Assembly: GCA_017526985.1 (NCBI GenBank)
Contig: JAFXQR010000209.1
Span: 1 to 34,014 of the forward strand
Length of the DNA: 34,014 nt
Source: Lachnospiraceae bacterium
Lineage (GTDB): Bacteria > Bacillota > Clostridia > Lachnospirales > Lachnospiraceae
Reading direction: 5' to 3'
Position numbers and translations under genes: made by a program
Shown here: in pieces, positions 15,800-25,209 of the stretch
Numbering within the stretch: position 1 is the first letter of the stretch
Layout: every line of letters begins with the position of its first letter
The notes under the pieces: generated by a model
Databases searched by the model: none
What the model was told of the DNA's origin: nothing
What the model saw: the letters and a program-made list of their open reading frames with translations, nothing else

Positions 15800-16567
15800 A
15801 TGGAAGGATATTTGTACGAAACACATTCCCACACCTCGGAAGCCAGTGCGTGCGGAAAGGTCTCCGGTTCGGATTATACAGAGTTTATGAAGAAACGCGG
15901 CTTTCAGGGGATGATCATCACGGACCATTTTTTGAACGGAAATACCGCCATCGACAAACGGCTTCCCTGGAAGGAGCAGGTGGCCGGTTATGTGAGCGGC
16001 TATAAAAAAGCACTGGAAGCGGCAAAAGGTAAGGATTTTGATGTGCTCTTTGGTGTGGAATTTAATTTTCAGGGGGATGAATACCTGATCTATGGGATCG
16101 ACGAGCAATGGCTGCTGGAAAATGAGCAGATCATGTTCATGTCCCGTAAGGAGGTGTATGAGCACATCCACGCAACGGCGGATGCAGTAATGGTACAGGC
16201 CCATCCGTACCGGGAGCGGGGGTATCTCAAAGACATCAAGCTGACGCCGGAGATCTGTGACGGTATCGAGGTGTACAATGCAGCCAATCCGGACTATCAG
16301 AATGCGCTGGGCTATCAATACGCGAAGAAACTGGACCTGCCGATGACCGCCGGCTCGGACATTCATTTTTATAATGATGATGCCATGGGTGGCATGCTGC
16401 TTCCGAAGCGGATCCATGATACATCGGAATATGTGCAGATCGTGCGGGCACGCGAGGGCATCCCGGTGAGCATCACCTTAGAGGGGCAGATGACTCCGGT
16501 GACAGAGATGGAAGCACTCACGGTACCGACCAGAGAGCCGGATCTGGAAGTGCACTATGTGTCCTGA
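15800..16567 (+). CDS. PHP-domain metal-dependent phosphoesterase
   Basis: The 255-residue protein is a stand-alone PHP domain, related to histidinol phosphatase and RNase-AM/YciV-type nucleotidases. Metal ligands are visible in order: THSH (His9, His11), TDH (Asp42, His43), GVEFNF (Glu near 87), QAHPYRE (His near 134) and the closing GSDIH near 193-197. It is soluble with no signal peptide. AAGGGGC lies before ATG 15800. The next gene has its own promoter directly after the stop, so it is probably monocistronic. The substrate cannot be assigned from these motifs. Confidence 0.88.
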   Translation: MEGYLYETHSHTSEASACGKVSGSDYTEFMKKRGFQGMIITDHFLNGNTAIDKRLPWKEQVAGYVSGYKKALEAAKGKDFDVLFGVEFNFQGDEYLIYGIDEQWLLENEQIMFMSRKEVYEHIHATADAVMVQAHPYRERGYLKDIKLTPEICDGIEVYNAANPDYQNALGYQYAKKLDLPMTAGSDIHFYNDDAMGGMLLPKRIHDTSEYVQIVRAREGIPVSITLEGQMTPVTEMEALTVPTREPDLEVHYVS

Positions 16568-16596
16568 TTGACCGGAATGCAGGAAACTGCTATGAT
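16568..16596 (+). promoter_or_regulatory. Strong promoter of the tocopherol-cyclase-like gene
   Basis: TTGACC (16568-16573), a 17-base spacer and TATGAT (16591-16596) with an upstream TGC form a very good extended -10 promoter. It starts the base after the preceding stop codon. Confidence 0.8.
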
Positions 16597-16635
16597 GTTA
16601 GTAGTGTTTTCTGCGGTATGGGAGGGGGCGTTTGT

Positions 16636-17757
16636 ATGATCAACAAACACGATATCACGAGAGATCAGTGCCAGTTGTTCGGGCGGCAGGCAAAGTGCGG
16701 CTACGACTGGTGGTGGCATTCCTTTACGGGACGCAATGTGCGGACCGGTGAAGAAAAAGCGTTCTTTATCGAATTTTTCCTATGCAATCCGGCCTATGGC
16801 GCAGAAGAGCCGATCTTCGGGCAGCTGAAGGCAAATCAGAAACGGGGGATCAAGCCGTCCTATCTGATGGTAAAGGCCGGCGCCTGGGGGCGGGACAAAG
16901 CCCAGTTACACCGTTTCTTTGGATGGAAGCAGATCAAAGTCTCGGCCAAAGCGCCCTACCTGATCAAAGCCGGGGACTGCGCGGCATCGGAGAAGCGTCT
17001 GCAGGGGCGGATCCGCATTACCAAAGAAGAAGCGGCGGCGCACCCGGAGTGGATGTGCGACGCGGGCTCCATGGAATGGGACCTGCATATGGATAAGCAG
17101 ATCGCCTATAATGTGGGCTACGGAGCATCCCTGCCGATGCGTATTTTACAGGCATTTGAGATGTTCTGGCATGCGGAGGGCATGAAGACGGCTTATTCCG
17201 GCGAGGTGCTTTGGAACGGCGAGAAATATATCATTTCTCCGAACAGCTCCTATGGATATGCGGACAAGAACTGGGGGCAGGATTTCACTTCGCCCTGGGT
17301 ATGGATCTCGTCCTGCAACCTGACCAGTGAGCTGACGGGCAGGAAGCTGAAAAACAGCGTGTTTGATATCGGCGGCGGAAGGCCGAAGATCGGGCCCATC
17401 GCTTTGCAGCGTAAACTGCTTTCCGCTTTCTGGTATGAGGGCAAGAGCTACGAGTTTAATTTCTCCAAATTCTGGACCAATACGAAAACAGAATTTGAGT
17501 GTCACGAGACGGATACCCAGATCATCTGGCAGGTGGTGCAGAGTAACTGGCGCGACCGGATGATCACGGAACTGGTCTGCGACAAGGCAGATATGCTCTT
17601 TGTCAATTACGAAGCGCCGAACGGCAAGAAGCGGCACAACCGTCTGTGGAATGGCGGCAACGGCCGCGGCAAAGTCTGGCTGTATCATGACGGCCGTCTG
17701 GTGGACCGCATCCGCGTGGAGAATGCAGGCTGCGAATACGGAGAATATGATCGGTAA
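16636..17757 (+). CDS. Tocopherol cyclase-family-like protein
   Basis: The 373-residue protein is rich in aromatic residues and has no signal peptide. It resembles the bacterial members of the tocopherol-cyclase-like family, which are predicted lipocalin-type beta proteins. Recognisable stretches are YDWWWHSFTGRN, YISPNSSYGYADKNWGQDF as seen near residue 200, SPWVWISSCNLTS, SVFDIGGGRPKIG, and the ending VNYEAPNGKKRHNRLWNGGN then CEYGEYD. The plant enzyme closes the tocopherol ring, but a Clostridia host would not be expected to make tocopherol, so the real substrate is unknown and may be a lipid. GGAGGGGG at 16621-16628 fits ATG 16636. A terminator follows. Confidence 0.65.
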   Translation: MINKHDITRDQCQLFGRQAKCGYDWWWHSFTGRNVRTGEEKAFFIEFFLCNPAYGAEEPIFGQLKANQKRGIKPSYLMVKAGAWGRDKAQLHRFFGWKQIKVSAKAPYLIKAGDCAASEKRLQGRIRITKEEAAAHPEWMCDAGSMEWDLHMDKQIAYNVGYGASLPMRILQAFEMFWHAEGMKTAYSGEVLWNGEKYIISPNSSYGYADKNWGQDFTSPWVWISSCNLTSELTGRKLKNSVFDIGGGRPKIGPIALQRKLLSAFWYEGKSYEFNFSKFWTNTKTEFECHETDTQIIWQVVQSNWRDRMITELVCDKADMLFVNYEAPNGKKRHNRLWNGGNGRGKVWLYHDGRLVDRIRVENAGCEYGEYDR

Positions 17758-17779
17758 TTATATTAATGATAAGAAAACG

Positions 17780-17825
17780 GGCGTCAGTTATGGTTCGAAA
17801 AAAGGACGGTAACTGCGCCTTTTTG
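17780..17825 (+). terminator. Terminator after the tocopherol-cyclase-like gene
   Basis: GGCGTCAGTTA pairs with TAACTGCGCC (one bulged T) across a 19-base loop, followed by TTTTT. Confidence 0.7.
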
Positions 17826-17942
17826 ATTTTTTTGTTAAAGTCTCGTTTTTTGGACAGAAGATGATGTATGCTGGATAAGGTGGGCAGAAAAAGGCGCACC
17901 ATAGTATCATCCGGATAAATAAAAATCGAAAGGAGCTGCGGT

Positions 17943-19100
17943 ATGAAGTTTATACATTTGGGAGATCTGCATCTGGGAAAATCCCTCGGAGATTTTGATC
18001 TGACGGGAGATCAGGAGTATATGCTGGAACAGATCTTAAAGATCATCGATGAAAAATCCGTGGATGCGGTGTTGATCGCAGGGGATGTTTATGATAAGTC
18101 TGTTCCCAGTGAAGCGGCGACCGGCATGCTGGACCGGTTTTTGAGCCGTCTGGCCAAAAGAAATGTTTCCGTTTATATGATCAGCGGCAATCATGACTCG
18201 GATGAGCGACTGCATTACGGCAGCGAACTTTTCGAAACGAATCATATCTATATCTCTGCAAAGTACGAAGGAAAGCTATATAAGCAGACGATCAAAGAGG
18301 CAGGGGAAGAGATGGATATCTATCTGTTGCCGTTTGTGAAGGCATCACAAGTCCGTCATTTCTTACCGGATGCCGGGATCGAATCCTATGATGATGCGGT
18401 CCGTGCAGTCCTGACCAATGAACAGATCGATCCGTCACGCTGCAATATTCTCGTGGCGCACCAGTATGTCTGCGGAAAAAGCGAAGACCCGGAACTGGGA
18501 GGTTCGGAAGGCATCGGCACCCGGAGCGTAGGAAACGTAGAAAAGATCGGCTATGACTGCTTTGATGCTTTTGATTATGTGGCGCTGGGACACATTCATT
18601 CGCCGCAGCAGGTCGGGCGCAGGGAAGTGCGTTATGCCGGTTCGCCGTTGAAATATTCTCTCAGTGAGGTAAATAATAAAAAGTCGATCCCGGTTGTCAC
18701 CATCACCGGGAAAGGGCAGGTGGAGATCGATCTGGTCCCGGTCAAACCTAAGCGGGATTTACGACATATCCGGGGAACCATGAAAGAACTGCTGGATCCG
18801 TCAAAGGTGAGCGCACCGGATGATTTTATTTATGCCACACTTACGGATGAAGACTTTACAAATGATGTGATGGCGATCTTTCAGCAGGTGTATCCCAATA
18901 CCGTAAAGGTGGATTATGATAATTCGCATACCAGAGAGGTAGAGCAGGTGGATATTTCGAAGATTGCGGAGAACAGATCCTTCGCGGAACTGATCGGGGA
19001 TTTTTATAAGCAGATGTATGGCTGTGAGATCAGTGAGGAAGAAATGAGTATCATGCGCAGCGTTGCGAGAGAGGCAGGTGTATTGTATGAAGCCGACTAA
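17943..19100 (+). CDS. sbcD: Exonuclease SbcCD, nuclease subunit D (Mre11-like)
   Basis: The 385-residue protein is the metallophosphoesterase nuclease of the SbcCD (Mre11-Rad50) complex, which opens hairpins and processes DNA ends. Ligand motifs are visible in order: GDLHLG at 6-11, GDVYD near 47, GNHD near 83, AHQY near 177, and GHIHSPQ near 218. The C-terminal capping domain that meets SbcC follows. GGAGCTGCGGT precedes ATG 17943. It overlaps sbcC by 14 bases, so the two are coupled. A weak possible promoter, TTGGAC-17-GGATAA, lies at 17850-17878. Confidence 0.96.
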   Translation: MKFIHLGDLHLGKSLGDFDLTGDQEYMLEQILKIIDEKSVDAVLIAGDVYDKSVPSEAATGMLDRFLSRLAKRNVSVYMISGNHDSDERLHYGSELFETNHIYISAKYEGKLYKQTIKEAGEEMDIYLLPFVKASQVRHFLPDAGIESYDDAVRAVLTNEQIDPSRCNILVAHQYVCGKSEDPELGGSEGIGTRSVGNVEKIGYDCFDAFDYVALGHIHSPQQVGRREVRYAGSPLKYSLSEVNNKKSIPVVTITGKGQVEIDLVPVKPKRDLRHIRGTMKELLDPSKVSAPDDFIYATLTDEDFTNDVMAIFQQVYPNTVKVDYDNSHTREVEQVDISKIAENRSFAELIGDFYKQMYGCEISEEEMSIMRSVAREAGVLYEAD

Positions 19101-22100
19101 ATTGATCATCAGTGCGTTCGGACCCTATGCCGGAGAGATGCCGGCCATCGACCTGACGGAGTTTGAAGATAAAGGGCTGTTCCTGATCTCCGGGGATACC
19201 GGTGCGGGCAAGACGACCATCTTTGATGCCATCAGTTATGCCTTGTACGGTAAGACCAGCGGATCCTACCGGGATACCAAAAATCTGAGAAGTGAGTATG
19301 CGAACGAATCCACGGAGACCTATGTGGATCTGTATTTTACGCATCAGGGAAAAGAATACCATGTCTGGAGAAGGCCCGGGTATGAACGAAAGAAACAGCG
19401 CGGGGAAGGGATGACCACGGTTCCCGAAAATGCGAAGTTTTACGCAGGGGATGAGAAACCGATCGAAGGAAAAACGCAGGTGGATGAAGCAATCAAGGAA
19501 CTGTTGCACATTGACGAAAAGCAGTTTAAACAGATCGCTATGATCGCGCAGGGAGAATTCTGGGATCTGCTGAATGCCAAGACAGATGAAAGAACCAAGA
19601 TCCTGCGTACCATCTTCCAGACGAGCGGATATAACAATATTGAATACCGTCTGAAAGAACGTATGGATGATGGATATCGTTTGAAGAAGGATACGGAACA
19701 CAGCATTCTTCAGTATCTGGACGATGTGGTGCTGGATCCGGAGGAAGATCAGGCAGAGGCACTGACGGAGCTGAAGGAACGGGCGCAGAGATCAGGAAGT
19801 GTCTGGAATCTGGAAGAAATGACAGACCTGTTGCAAAGTATACTGAAAGCTGACGCACAGCGTTTGCAGAAGGTAGAAGAGGAACTGCAGAGTGCTGAGG
19901 AAAAACTGGAAAAGAGTAAGGCTTCTCTGGCAACGGCAGAAATCAACAATGGGCTTCTGAAACATGTGGAGGAACTCAAAGAGAAAGAAATAGATCTGGC
20001 CGAAAAGAAGCAGGAGATGGAGAAAGCGGAAACGCTTCTGGCGCGACAGAAGATAGCGACCAGAGAAGTGTATCCGGTCTATTCGGCATGGAAAGAAAAA
20101 GAACAGGCCGTAAAAGCGCTGGAGGAACAGATCAGCGCAAAGAAAGAGAGTGTGAAAACAGCTTCACAACAGGTGTTGTTGTCGGGGAAGAATCTGGAGG
20201 CAGCAAAGCAGGAACAGCCCGAGGCAGAGAAACTCCGAAAGCTGGCGGACCAGATTGAGGCGGAAAAAGAAAAGTATCAGAACCGGGATGCATTGCTTCG
20301 AAAAGCGGAAGAATTGCGGAAGACCGGAGAAGGCTTTGCGGAAAAAGAACAGCAAATCAAAAACCGGGAGATGCTGTTGAAAGAAAAAACAGAAAAGCTG
20401 AAGGAAACGCAGAAACGCCTGAAGGGAAGTCCGGAAAAATTAAAGGATGTAGCAAGGCTGGCCGAGCGGTATCAGGAACTGCTGCATGCTATGGATGAGA
20501 TCCTGGGGGTGCGGTGTCCGGAATGGGAAAAGAAAAAGACGGCACTTGCGAATAAGCAGAAAGCATATCAGACAGCGTTTGATGATTTTGAGGTAGCAAG
20601 CAGAGAACGGATCGAAGCCGAACGGGAGCTGGATGATCAGCGGGCCGGGATATTGGCGAAGGGGCTGGAAGAAGGGAAAAAGTGTCCGGTCTGCGGAGCC
20701 GTGCACCATCCGGAACCGGCAAAGATCCCGGATACCGCCATCACGGAGGAAGAGTTTAAGTTACTAAAAGCTAAAGAAGAAAAACTGCAGCAGGCAAAAT
20801 CGGATGCCAATACAGCGGCGGTATCCGCAAAAACGGCACTGGAACAGTTTGAAGAGCAGCTCTGTGCGGAGATGCAGAAGTGTCTTGCCAGCGAGCTGCT
20901 GGAAAAACAGGAAGAACAGAACGGGATCGGGGAACAGATCATTGCGGTAGAGAATGCGAAAGCGCAGGCAGAAGAGCAGATTCGGAAGATCACAGAAGAG
21001 CGCGCTGCTTTAGAGGCCGATTGCAAGGCATTGACCAAGGCGGAGGAAGATCTGGAAAAAGCGCAGGGAGAAGAGGCTGAGAAACTGGCTGCAGATAAGG
21101 AACGCTTTGCGAAACAGAAGCAGGATACGGAAACGGCAGCAGCAGAAACAAAAGCTGTATTGGATACCTTAACTTCCTTATTGTATGCGGACTGGGATGC
21201 GGCGGCAACAGAACTTGCGAAAACGCGAGAGCAGATCAAAGGCATCACGGATCGGATGGAGATCGCGGAACAGGCGCAGAAATCCGCGGAGAAAAGACTG
21301 GCCTCCGAACAGTCGTCTTTAGGCACACTGGAAGAGTCTCTGAAAAAAGAAGTACAGGAAGAAAAGGAACGAAAAGAAAAGCTGGATACAGTCATGTCTG
21401 GGCAGACAACTGCTTCCTTTGCTTCTATAGAAGAAATGCAGTCACTGGTCCTTTCGGAAAAAGAGATCACCGAAGCGGATGATGCGATCAATAAGTATAA
21501 GCAGGCGGTGGCGACCAATCAGAAACAGCTGGAGGATGCGCTGGCGGATGCAAAAGACCGCATCATGATCGATGTCACGGCACTGAAGGAGCAGTGTGAT
21601 CTGCAGCAGGCGGAGGTGAGCGGGAAACGCAAAGCGGTAAATACGATTCAGAACCGTACGCAGGGAAATAAAGAAAAACTGGATAAGATCACAGCGCAGC
21701 AGAGCGAACTGGAGCAGGCGCGGAAGAAATACAATACCTGCAGCAGACTGTATGATCTGGTCAAAGGAACCACCGGAAACGGAAAGATCACACTGGAACA
21801 GTATATCCAGGCGGCCGGTTTTGACGGGATCATTGCTGCGGCGAACCGGCGTCTGAAACCTATGAGCGGCGGGCAATACGAATTGTTCCGCCAGGAAGAT
21901 TCTCTTGGGAAGAGGAGTAATAATTTTCTGGATCTGGAAGTGCTGGATCATTATACCGGACACCGCAGACCGGTGGGAAATCTGTCCGGCGGAGAGAGCT
22001 TTAAAGCATCGCTCAGTCTGGCACTGGGGCTGTCCGATACGGTATCGTCCAATCTCGGTGGTGTGCAGATGGATGCCCTCTTTGTAGATGAAGGCTTTGG

Positions 22101-22275
22101 TACTTTGGACCGGAAGTCTATTGATGCAGCGATGGATGCGCTGATCAATCTGTCAGGGACGAAAAAACTGGTGGGTATCATCAGCCATCGGGAGGAGCTG
22201 GTGGAGAACATCCCGCAGCAGCTGCATATCACGAAAACCCAGTCCGGCAGCACGATCAGAGTGGTACGACCGTAA
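19087..22275 (+). CDS. sbcC: Exonuclease SbcCD, ATPase subunit C (Rad50-like)
   Basis: The 1,062-residue SMC-like ATPase is the partner of SbcD. Walker A GDTGAGKTT is near residue 37. Two long coiled-coil arms flank the zinc hook CPVCG at about 533-537. The ABC signature LSGGESFKASLSLALGLSD is near 965 and the Walker B ALFVDEGFGTLD near 998, so the two head halves and the hook are all present. ATG 19087 lies inside the end of sbcD with GAGGCAGGTG before it; the longer frame starting at 19063 lacks a site. Length is ordinary for the family. No defence gene is beside it. Confidence 0.96.
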   Translation: MKPTKLIISAFGPYAGEMPAIDLTEFEDKGLFLISGDTGAGKTTIFDAISYALYGKTSGSYRDTKNLRSEYANESTETYVDLYFTHQGKEYHVWRRPGYERKKQRGEGMTTVPENAKFYAGDEKPIEGKTQVDEAIKELLHIDEKQFKQIAMIAQGEFWDLLNAKTDERTKILRTIFQTSGYNNIEYRLKERMDDGYRLKKDTEHSILQYLDDVVLDPEEDQAEALTELKERAQRSGSVWNLEEMTDLLQSILKADAQRLQKVEEELQSAEEKLEKSKASLATAEINNGLLKHVEELKEKEIDLAEKKQEMEKAETLLARQKIATREVYPVYSAWKEKEQAVKALEEQISAKKESVKTASQQVLLSGKNLEAAKQEQPEAEKLRKLADQIEAEKEKYQNRDALLRKAEELRKTGEGFAEKEQQIKNREMLLKEKTEKLKETQKRLKGSPEKLKDVARLAERYQELLHAMDEILGVRCPEWEKKKTALANKQKAYQTAFDDFEVASRERIEAERELDDQRAGILAKGLEEGKKCPVCGAVHHPEPAKIPDTAITEEEFKLLKAKEEKLQQAKSDANTAAVSAKTALEQFEEQLCAEMQKCLASELLEKQEEQNGIGEQIIAVENAKAQAEEQIRKITEERAALEADCKALTKAEEDLEKAQGEEAEKLAADKERFAKQKQDTETAAAETKAVLDTLTSLLYADWDAAATELAKTREQIKGITDRMEIAEQAQKSAEKRLASEQSSLGTLEESLKKEVQEEKERKEKLDTVMSGQTTASFASIEEMQSLVLSEKEITEADDAINKYKQAVATNQKQLEDALADAKDRIMIDVTALKEQCDLQQAEVSGKRKAVNTIQNRTQGNKEKLDKITAQQSELEQARKKYNTCSRLYDLVKGTTGNGKITLEQYIQAAGFDGIIAAANRRLKPMSGGQYELFRQEDSLGKRSNNFLDLEVLDHYTGHRRPVGNLSGGESFKASLSLALGLSDTVSSNLGGVQMDALFVDEGFGTLDRKSIDAAMDALINLSGTKKLVGIISHREELVENIPQQLHITKTQSGSTIRVVRP

Positions 22276-22334
22276 AAAATAATGCCGGTTTGTCATTCGC
22301 ACCTGATAGTAGCAAAAGTGCAAACAAAAATTTC

Positions 22335-22363
22335 TTGCCATTAACCTCTGTATTTGATACAAT
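22335..22363 (+). promoter_or_regulatory. Promoter of the first paralogous lipoprotein
   Basis: TTGCCA (22335-22340) and TACAAT (22358-22363) are separated by 17 bases. The -35 is identical to that of the downstream paralogue. Confidence 0.7.
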
Positions 22364-22411
22364 GACGATCGTTGCAGAAACATTTTCTCAAAGAATATGG
22401 AGGGAGAGAAC

Positions 22412-23338
22412 ATGAAAAAGAGATTTTTAGTATTGGCAGGAACACTTGCACTGAGCATCGGTGTATTGACCGGATGTGGTGCGCCGAAGCCGGAAGAGTT
22501 TGTCGACAAGATGATGGAGAATGAGATGAGCTCTTTCGCAGGCAATATCAATATGGATGTTGATCTGACTGTGAATTACCAGGGTATGGGGATCGGTCTG
22601 AAAGCTAACGGCGACATGGATGTGGAAGTGGATAGCAGCGATAAGGATGCGCCGGCATCGCATGTGGCTATGAATCTGAGCTATGAGGCTATGGGATCCA
22701 GCGATACCGTAAAGACGGAGGCGTATTCCATTACTGAGGATGGTCAGCTGGTAGCTTATGCGCTGGAGCCGGAGAGCAATACCTGGGTAAAGACATCGGC
22801 GGAAGTACAGGAGAATCCTCTGGATGAGGAGACACTCAATAAGATCCGTGAGGTATCCGCAGATGTATTAAAGACCGGTGAGGTACAGAAGGATGTGGTT
22901 TCCGTAAACGGCGAAGATTGCTGGGTACTGAAAGTGAATACCACTGCAGATGCATACAGCGATGTATATGATATCCTCATGGACGCTGCTGGCGATGAGG
23001 CGAAGGAAGAACTGGAAGGTTCCGGTGTCGATAAATCGATGATCGAAAGCTATCTTTCCTATTTCAATGTAGACATGACCGTTTACGCATCCAAGAAGGA
23101 TGGCCGTTGCGTAAAGATGGAGTATGATCTTGCAGGCAGCGATACCGCAGGCCTTCTGAATCAGGTTAACGACGATTTTGGTTCGACGATCGCAGCACTG
23201 GGCGTAGATGTGTCAAATGTATCCATTGATTTTGACAGCTTGAACTTCAGCATTGAATTTACGGAGTGGAACAATGTGACTGTTACCGTTCCGGATTCTG
23301 TGGTAGAGTCTGCAGAAGAAGTTTCTGTGAATTATTAA
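22412..23338 (+). CDS. Lipoprotein, first of two tandem paralogues
   Basis: The 308-residue protein starts MKKRFLVLAGTLALSIGVL and the lipobox TGC, with Cys22 lipidated. The body is acidic and beta-rich and resembles the LolA/LppX-like, DUF6612-type lipoproteins of Firmicutes, though I assign this by general pattern only. Conserved markers shared with its neighbour are EEFVDKM, SVNGEDCWVLKVNTTADAY, SYLSYFN and TVYASKKDG. ATG 22412 has GGAGGGAG 4-6 bases upstream; an in-frame ATG at 22397 overlaps that site. The next gene is a longer copy, which implies a local duplication. Function unknown. Confidence 0.85.
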   Translation: MKKRFLVLAGTLALSIGVLTGCGAPKPEEFVDKMMENEMSSFAGNINMDVDLTVNYQGMGIGLKANGDMDVEVDSSDKDAPASHVAMNLSYEAMGSSDTVKTEAYSITEDGQLVAYALEPESNTWVKTSAEVQENPLDEETLNKIREVSADVLKTGEVQKDVVSVNGEDCWVLKVNTTADAYSDVYDILMDAAGDEAKEELEGSGVDKSMIESYLSYFNVDMTVYASKKDGRCVKMEYDLAGSDTAGLLNQVNDDFGSTIAALGVDVSNVSIDFDSLNFSIEFTEWNNVTVTVPDSVVESAEEVSVNY

Positions 23339-23367
23339 GAATTGAACTGAAAAAATAACTCAGAGAG

Positions 23368-23397
23368 CTGCCGTGGGAAACCACGGCAGTTTTTTTG
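23368..23397 (+). terminator. Terminator between the paralogous lipoproteins
   Basis: A perfect nine-pair stem, CTGCCGTGG with CCACGGCAG, holds a GAAA loop and is followed by seven T. It separates the two transcripts. Confidence 0.95.
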
Positions 23398-23398
23398 C

Positions 23399-23427
23399 TT
23401 GCCAAACAAGAGTTTATCTGTTAAAAT
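23399..23427 (+). promoter_or_regulatory. Promoter of the second paralogous lipoprotein
   Basis: TTGCCA (23399-23404), a 17-base spacer and TAAAAT (23422-23427), preceded by TGT, form an extended -10 promoter. It begins immediately after the terminator T-tract. Confidence 0.7.
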
Positions 23428-23478
23428 CTCTAACCGTTGCTGGATGTATTTTTCTTGACAAATAAGGGAGGAAGAAAA

Positions 23479-25068
23479 ATGAAGAAAAAGTTTTTGGTGA
23501 CAGCAGGTGCCATGGCATTGAGCATGGGCTTGCTGGCAGGATGTGGCGCACCGAAGGCAGATGAGTTTGTAGACAAGATGTTTGCAGATCAGCCGGAGTC
23601 CTTTAACGCAACTGTGGATATGGACATCGACCTGACCGCAGATGTAGGCGTCGGTATGGACATTGATCTGTCGGTGAGCGGTGATGTGGATGTGGAGTAT
23701 GACGGCAGCGATAAGGATGCTCCGGCAACGCACATGAATGTCAATCTGAAGTATGAAGCGATGGGAACCAATGATAGTGTAAAGACCGAAGCGTATACTA
23801 TTACTGAGGAGAACAAGGTGCTCGCTTACGCCAAGGATCCGGAAGACGGTACATGGTATGTGACTGAGGCAGATCTGCAGGAGAATCCGCTGGATGCTGA
23901 CACTATCGAAAAGATTCGTGATGAAGTGGCAGATGTGCTGAAGACCGGTGAAGTAGAGAAGAAGACCGAATCCGTAAACGGCGAGGATTGCTGGGTGCTG
24001 AAGGTAAACACCACGGCAGATGCTTATATGGGTGTTTATGATGTTCTGCTGGAAGCAGCCGGTGATGAAGTGGAAGATACCATCGAAGACGCCGGTGTGG
24101 ATAAGGATATGATCGAAAGCTATCTTTCCTATTTCAATATGGACATTACCGTATATGCATCCAAGAAGAGCGGTCAGATGGTAAAGATGGATGTGGATAT
24201 GACCGAGACCGATACCGAAGGCCTGCTGAAACAGATCAATGAAGACTTTGGCGCTATGCTGGGAGGGTTCGGTGTAGACCTGGGTTCTGCTTCCATCGAG
24301 CTGAAGTCCTTCAAGTTCAGCACTGAGTACAGCGATTGGAATAACACCGAAGTGGAAGTACCGGATGATGTAAAGGATGGAGCAGTAGACCGTTCCGCAG
24401 GCACGGATGACTGGACAATGGATGAGGGTACAACTACGGTAGAAACGCCGGATGTTGAACCGGCAGAGGCAGATCCGACCACGACAACGGATGTTGACAG
24501 CGATGAGCTGGTCATCAACGATGACGGTAGCGTTCCTCTGGTAGACTATTATGACAATTACATCTGTGATGTATATCCGGTAGATGGTTATGAACTGGAG
24601 GCAGATTATTCTTCTAACGAGTATATCTATTTAATGGATGAAAATTATAACACCATCTTCGTAGGTACTACCTGCTATCAGGACTGGGACGATGTGATCG
24701 CAAACGGCGAATATGTACAGGAAGATGACGGTGACTACTATGTTGCAGTAAAGGATCCGGACGGCAATGATGCAACTGCCGATTTCCTGGAGGGCAACAT
24801 TGCAGACGAGTCCGTGATCTACATTGTAATGGATCTGGGCTTCACAACCGACGGTATTGACGGCGAGTGGTATCCGGTATACGCTTGCATGGAAGGCAAG
24901 TGGGATACCGATACGAATGATCTGGAGTATCCGGCGTATACCATCGAATTCCGTTATGATGATGACGAGGACTGGGTACGCATCGGCCTGGATGAAAGCG
25001 TTGTAAAGGACTGGGGCGCTCAGGAGTACGAAGATCTGTTTGATGAGATCTTCGGCATCAACGAGTGA
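23479..25068 (+). CDS. Lipoprotein, second paralogue with long C-terminal extension
   Basis: The 529-residue protein begins MKKKFLVTAGAMALSMGLL and lipobox AGC, with Cys22 lipidated. Residues 1-310 align along their length with the preceding gene. They share APKADEFVDKM, SVNGEDCWVLKVNTTADAY and SYLSYFN. A Thr/Glu-rich linker near 315-345 leads to an extra acidic domain (about 350-529) rich in Asp, Tyr and Trp, absent from the neighbour and not recognised. GGGAGGAAG precedes ATG 23479; the longer frame from 23437 has no site. A terminator follows. The extension may have been fused after the duplication, which is inference. Confidence 0.85.
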   Translation: MKKKFLVTAGAMALSMGLLAGCGAPKADEFVDKMFADQPESFNATVDMDIDLTADVGVGMDIDLSVSGDVDVEYDGSDKDAPATHMNVNLKYEAMGTNDSVKTEAYTITEENKVLAYAKDPEDGTWYVTEADLQENPLDADTIEKIRDEVADVLKTGEVEKKTESVNGEDCWVLKVNTTADAYMGVYDVLLEAAGDEVEDTIEDAGVDKDMIESYLSYFNMDITVYASKKSGQMVKMDVDMTETDTEGLLKQINEDFGAMLGGFGVDLGSASIELKSFKFSTEYSDWNNTEVEVPDDVKDGAVDRSAGTDDWTMDEGTTTVETPDVEPAEADPTTTTDVDSDELVINDDGSVPLVDYYDNYICDVYPVDGYELEADYSSNEYIYLMDENYNTIFVGTTCYQDWDDVIANGEYVQEDDGDYYVAVKDPDGNDATADFLEGNIADESVIYIVMDLGFTTDGIDGEWYPVYACMEGKWDTDTNDLEYPAYTIEFRYDDDEDWVRIGLDESVVKDWGAQEYEDLFDEIFGINE

Positions 25069-25100
25069 TCGAAGTAAGCAAGAAGTAAGCAAAAGAATGG

Positions 25101-25136
25101 AGAAGCGGTTCTGATCTGGGACCGCTTCTTTTTTTC
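25101..25136 (+). terminator. Terminator after the second lipoprotein
   Basis: AGAAGCGGT pairs with ACCGCTTCT across an eleven-base loop and runs into a long T-tract. Confidence 0.9.
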
Positions 25137-25165
25137 TTTCGAAATCAACCGCTTTGTGCTACACT
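25137..25165 (+). promoter_or_regulatory. Promoter of the GH26 gene
   Basis: TTTCGA (25137-25142) and TACACT (25160-25165) are 17 bases apart, with TGC giving an extended -10. The -35 is weak. Confidence 0.5.
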
Positions 25166-25209
25166 AAAACCAACAGGCAACATACCATTTTGAAAGGGGC
25201 TAAAAAACT

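Noticed and set aside
20637-21518. A 293-codon minus-strand frame within sbcC
   Set aside because: Its Ser/Ala/Cys-rich composition is the usual antisense shadow of a coiled-coil coding region rich in Glu and Lys.
17943-22275. sbcCD as part of a defence island
   Set aside because: Both genes are complete and ordinary, and no other defence gene flanks them; the pair is widespread in bacteria.
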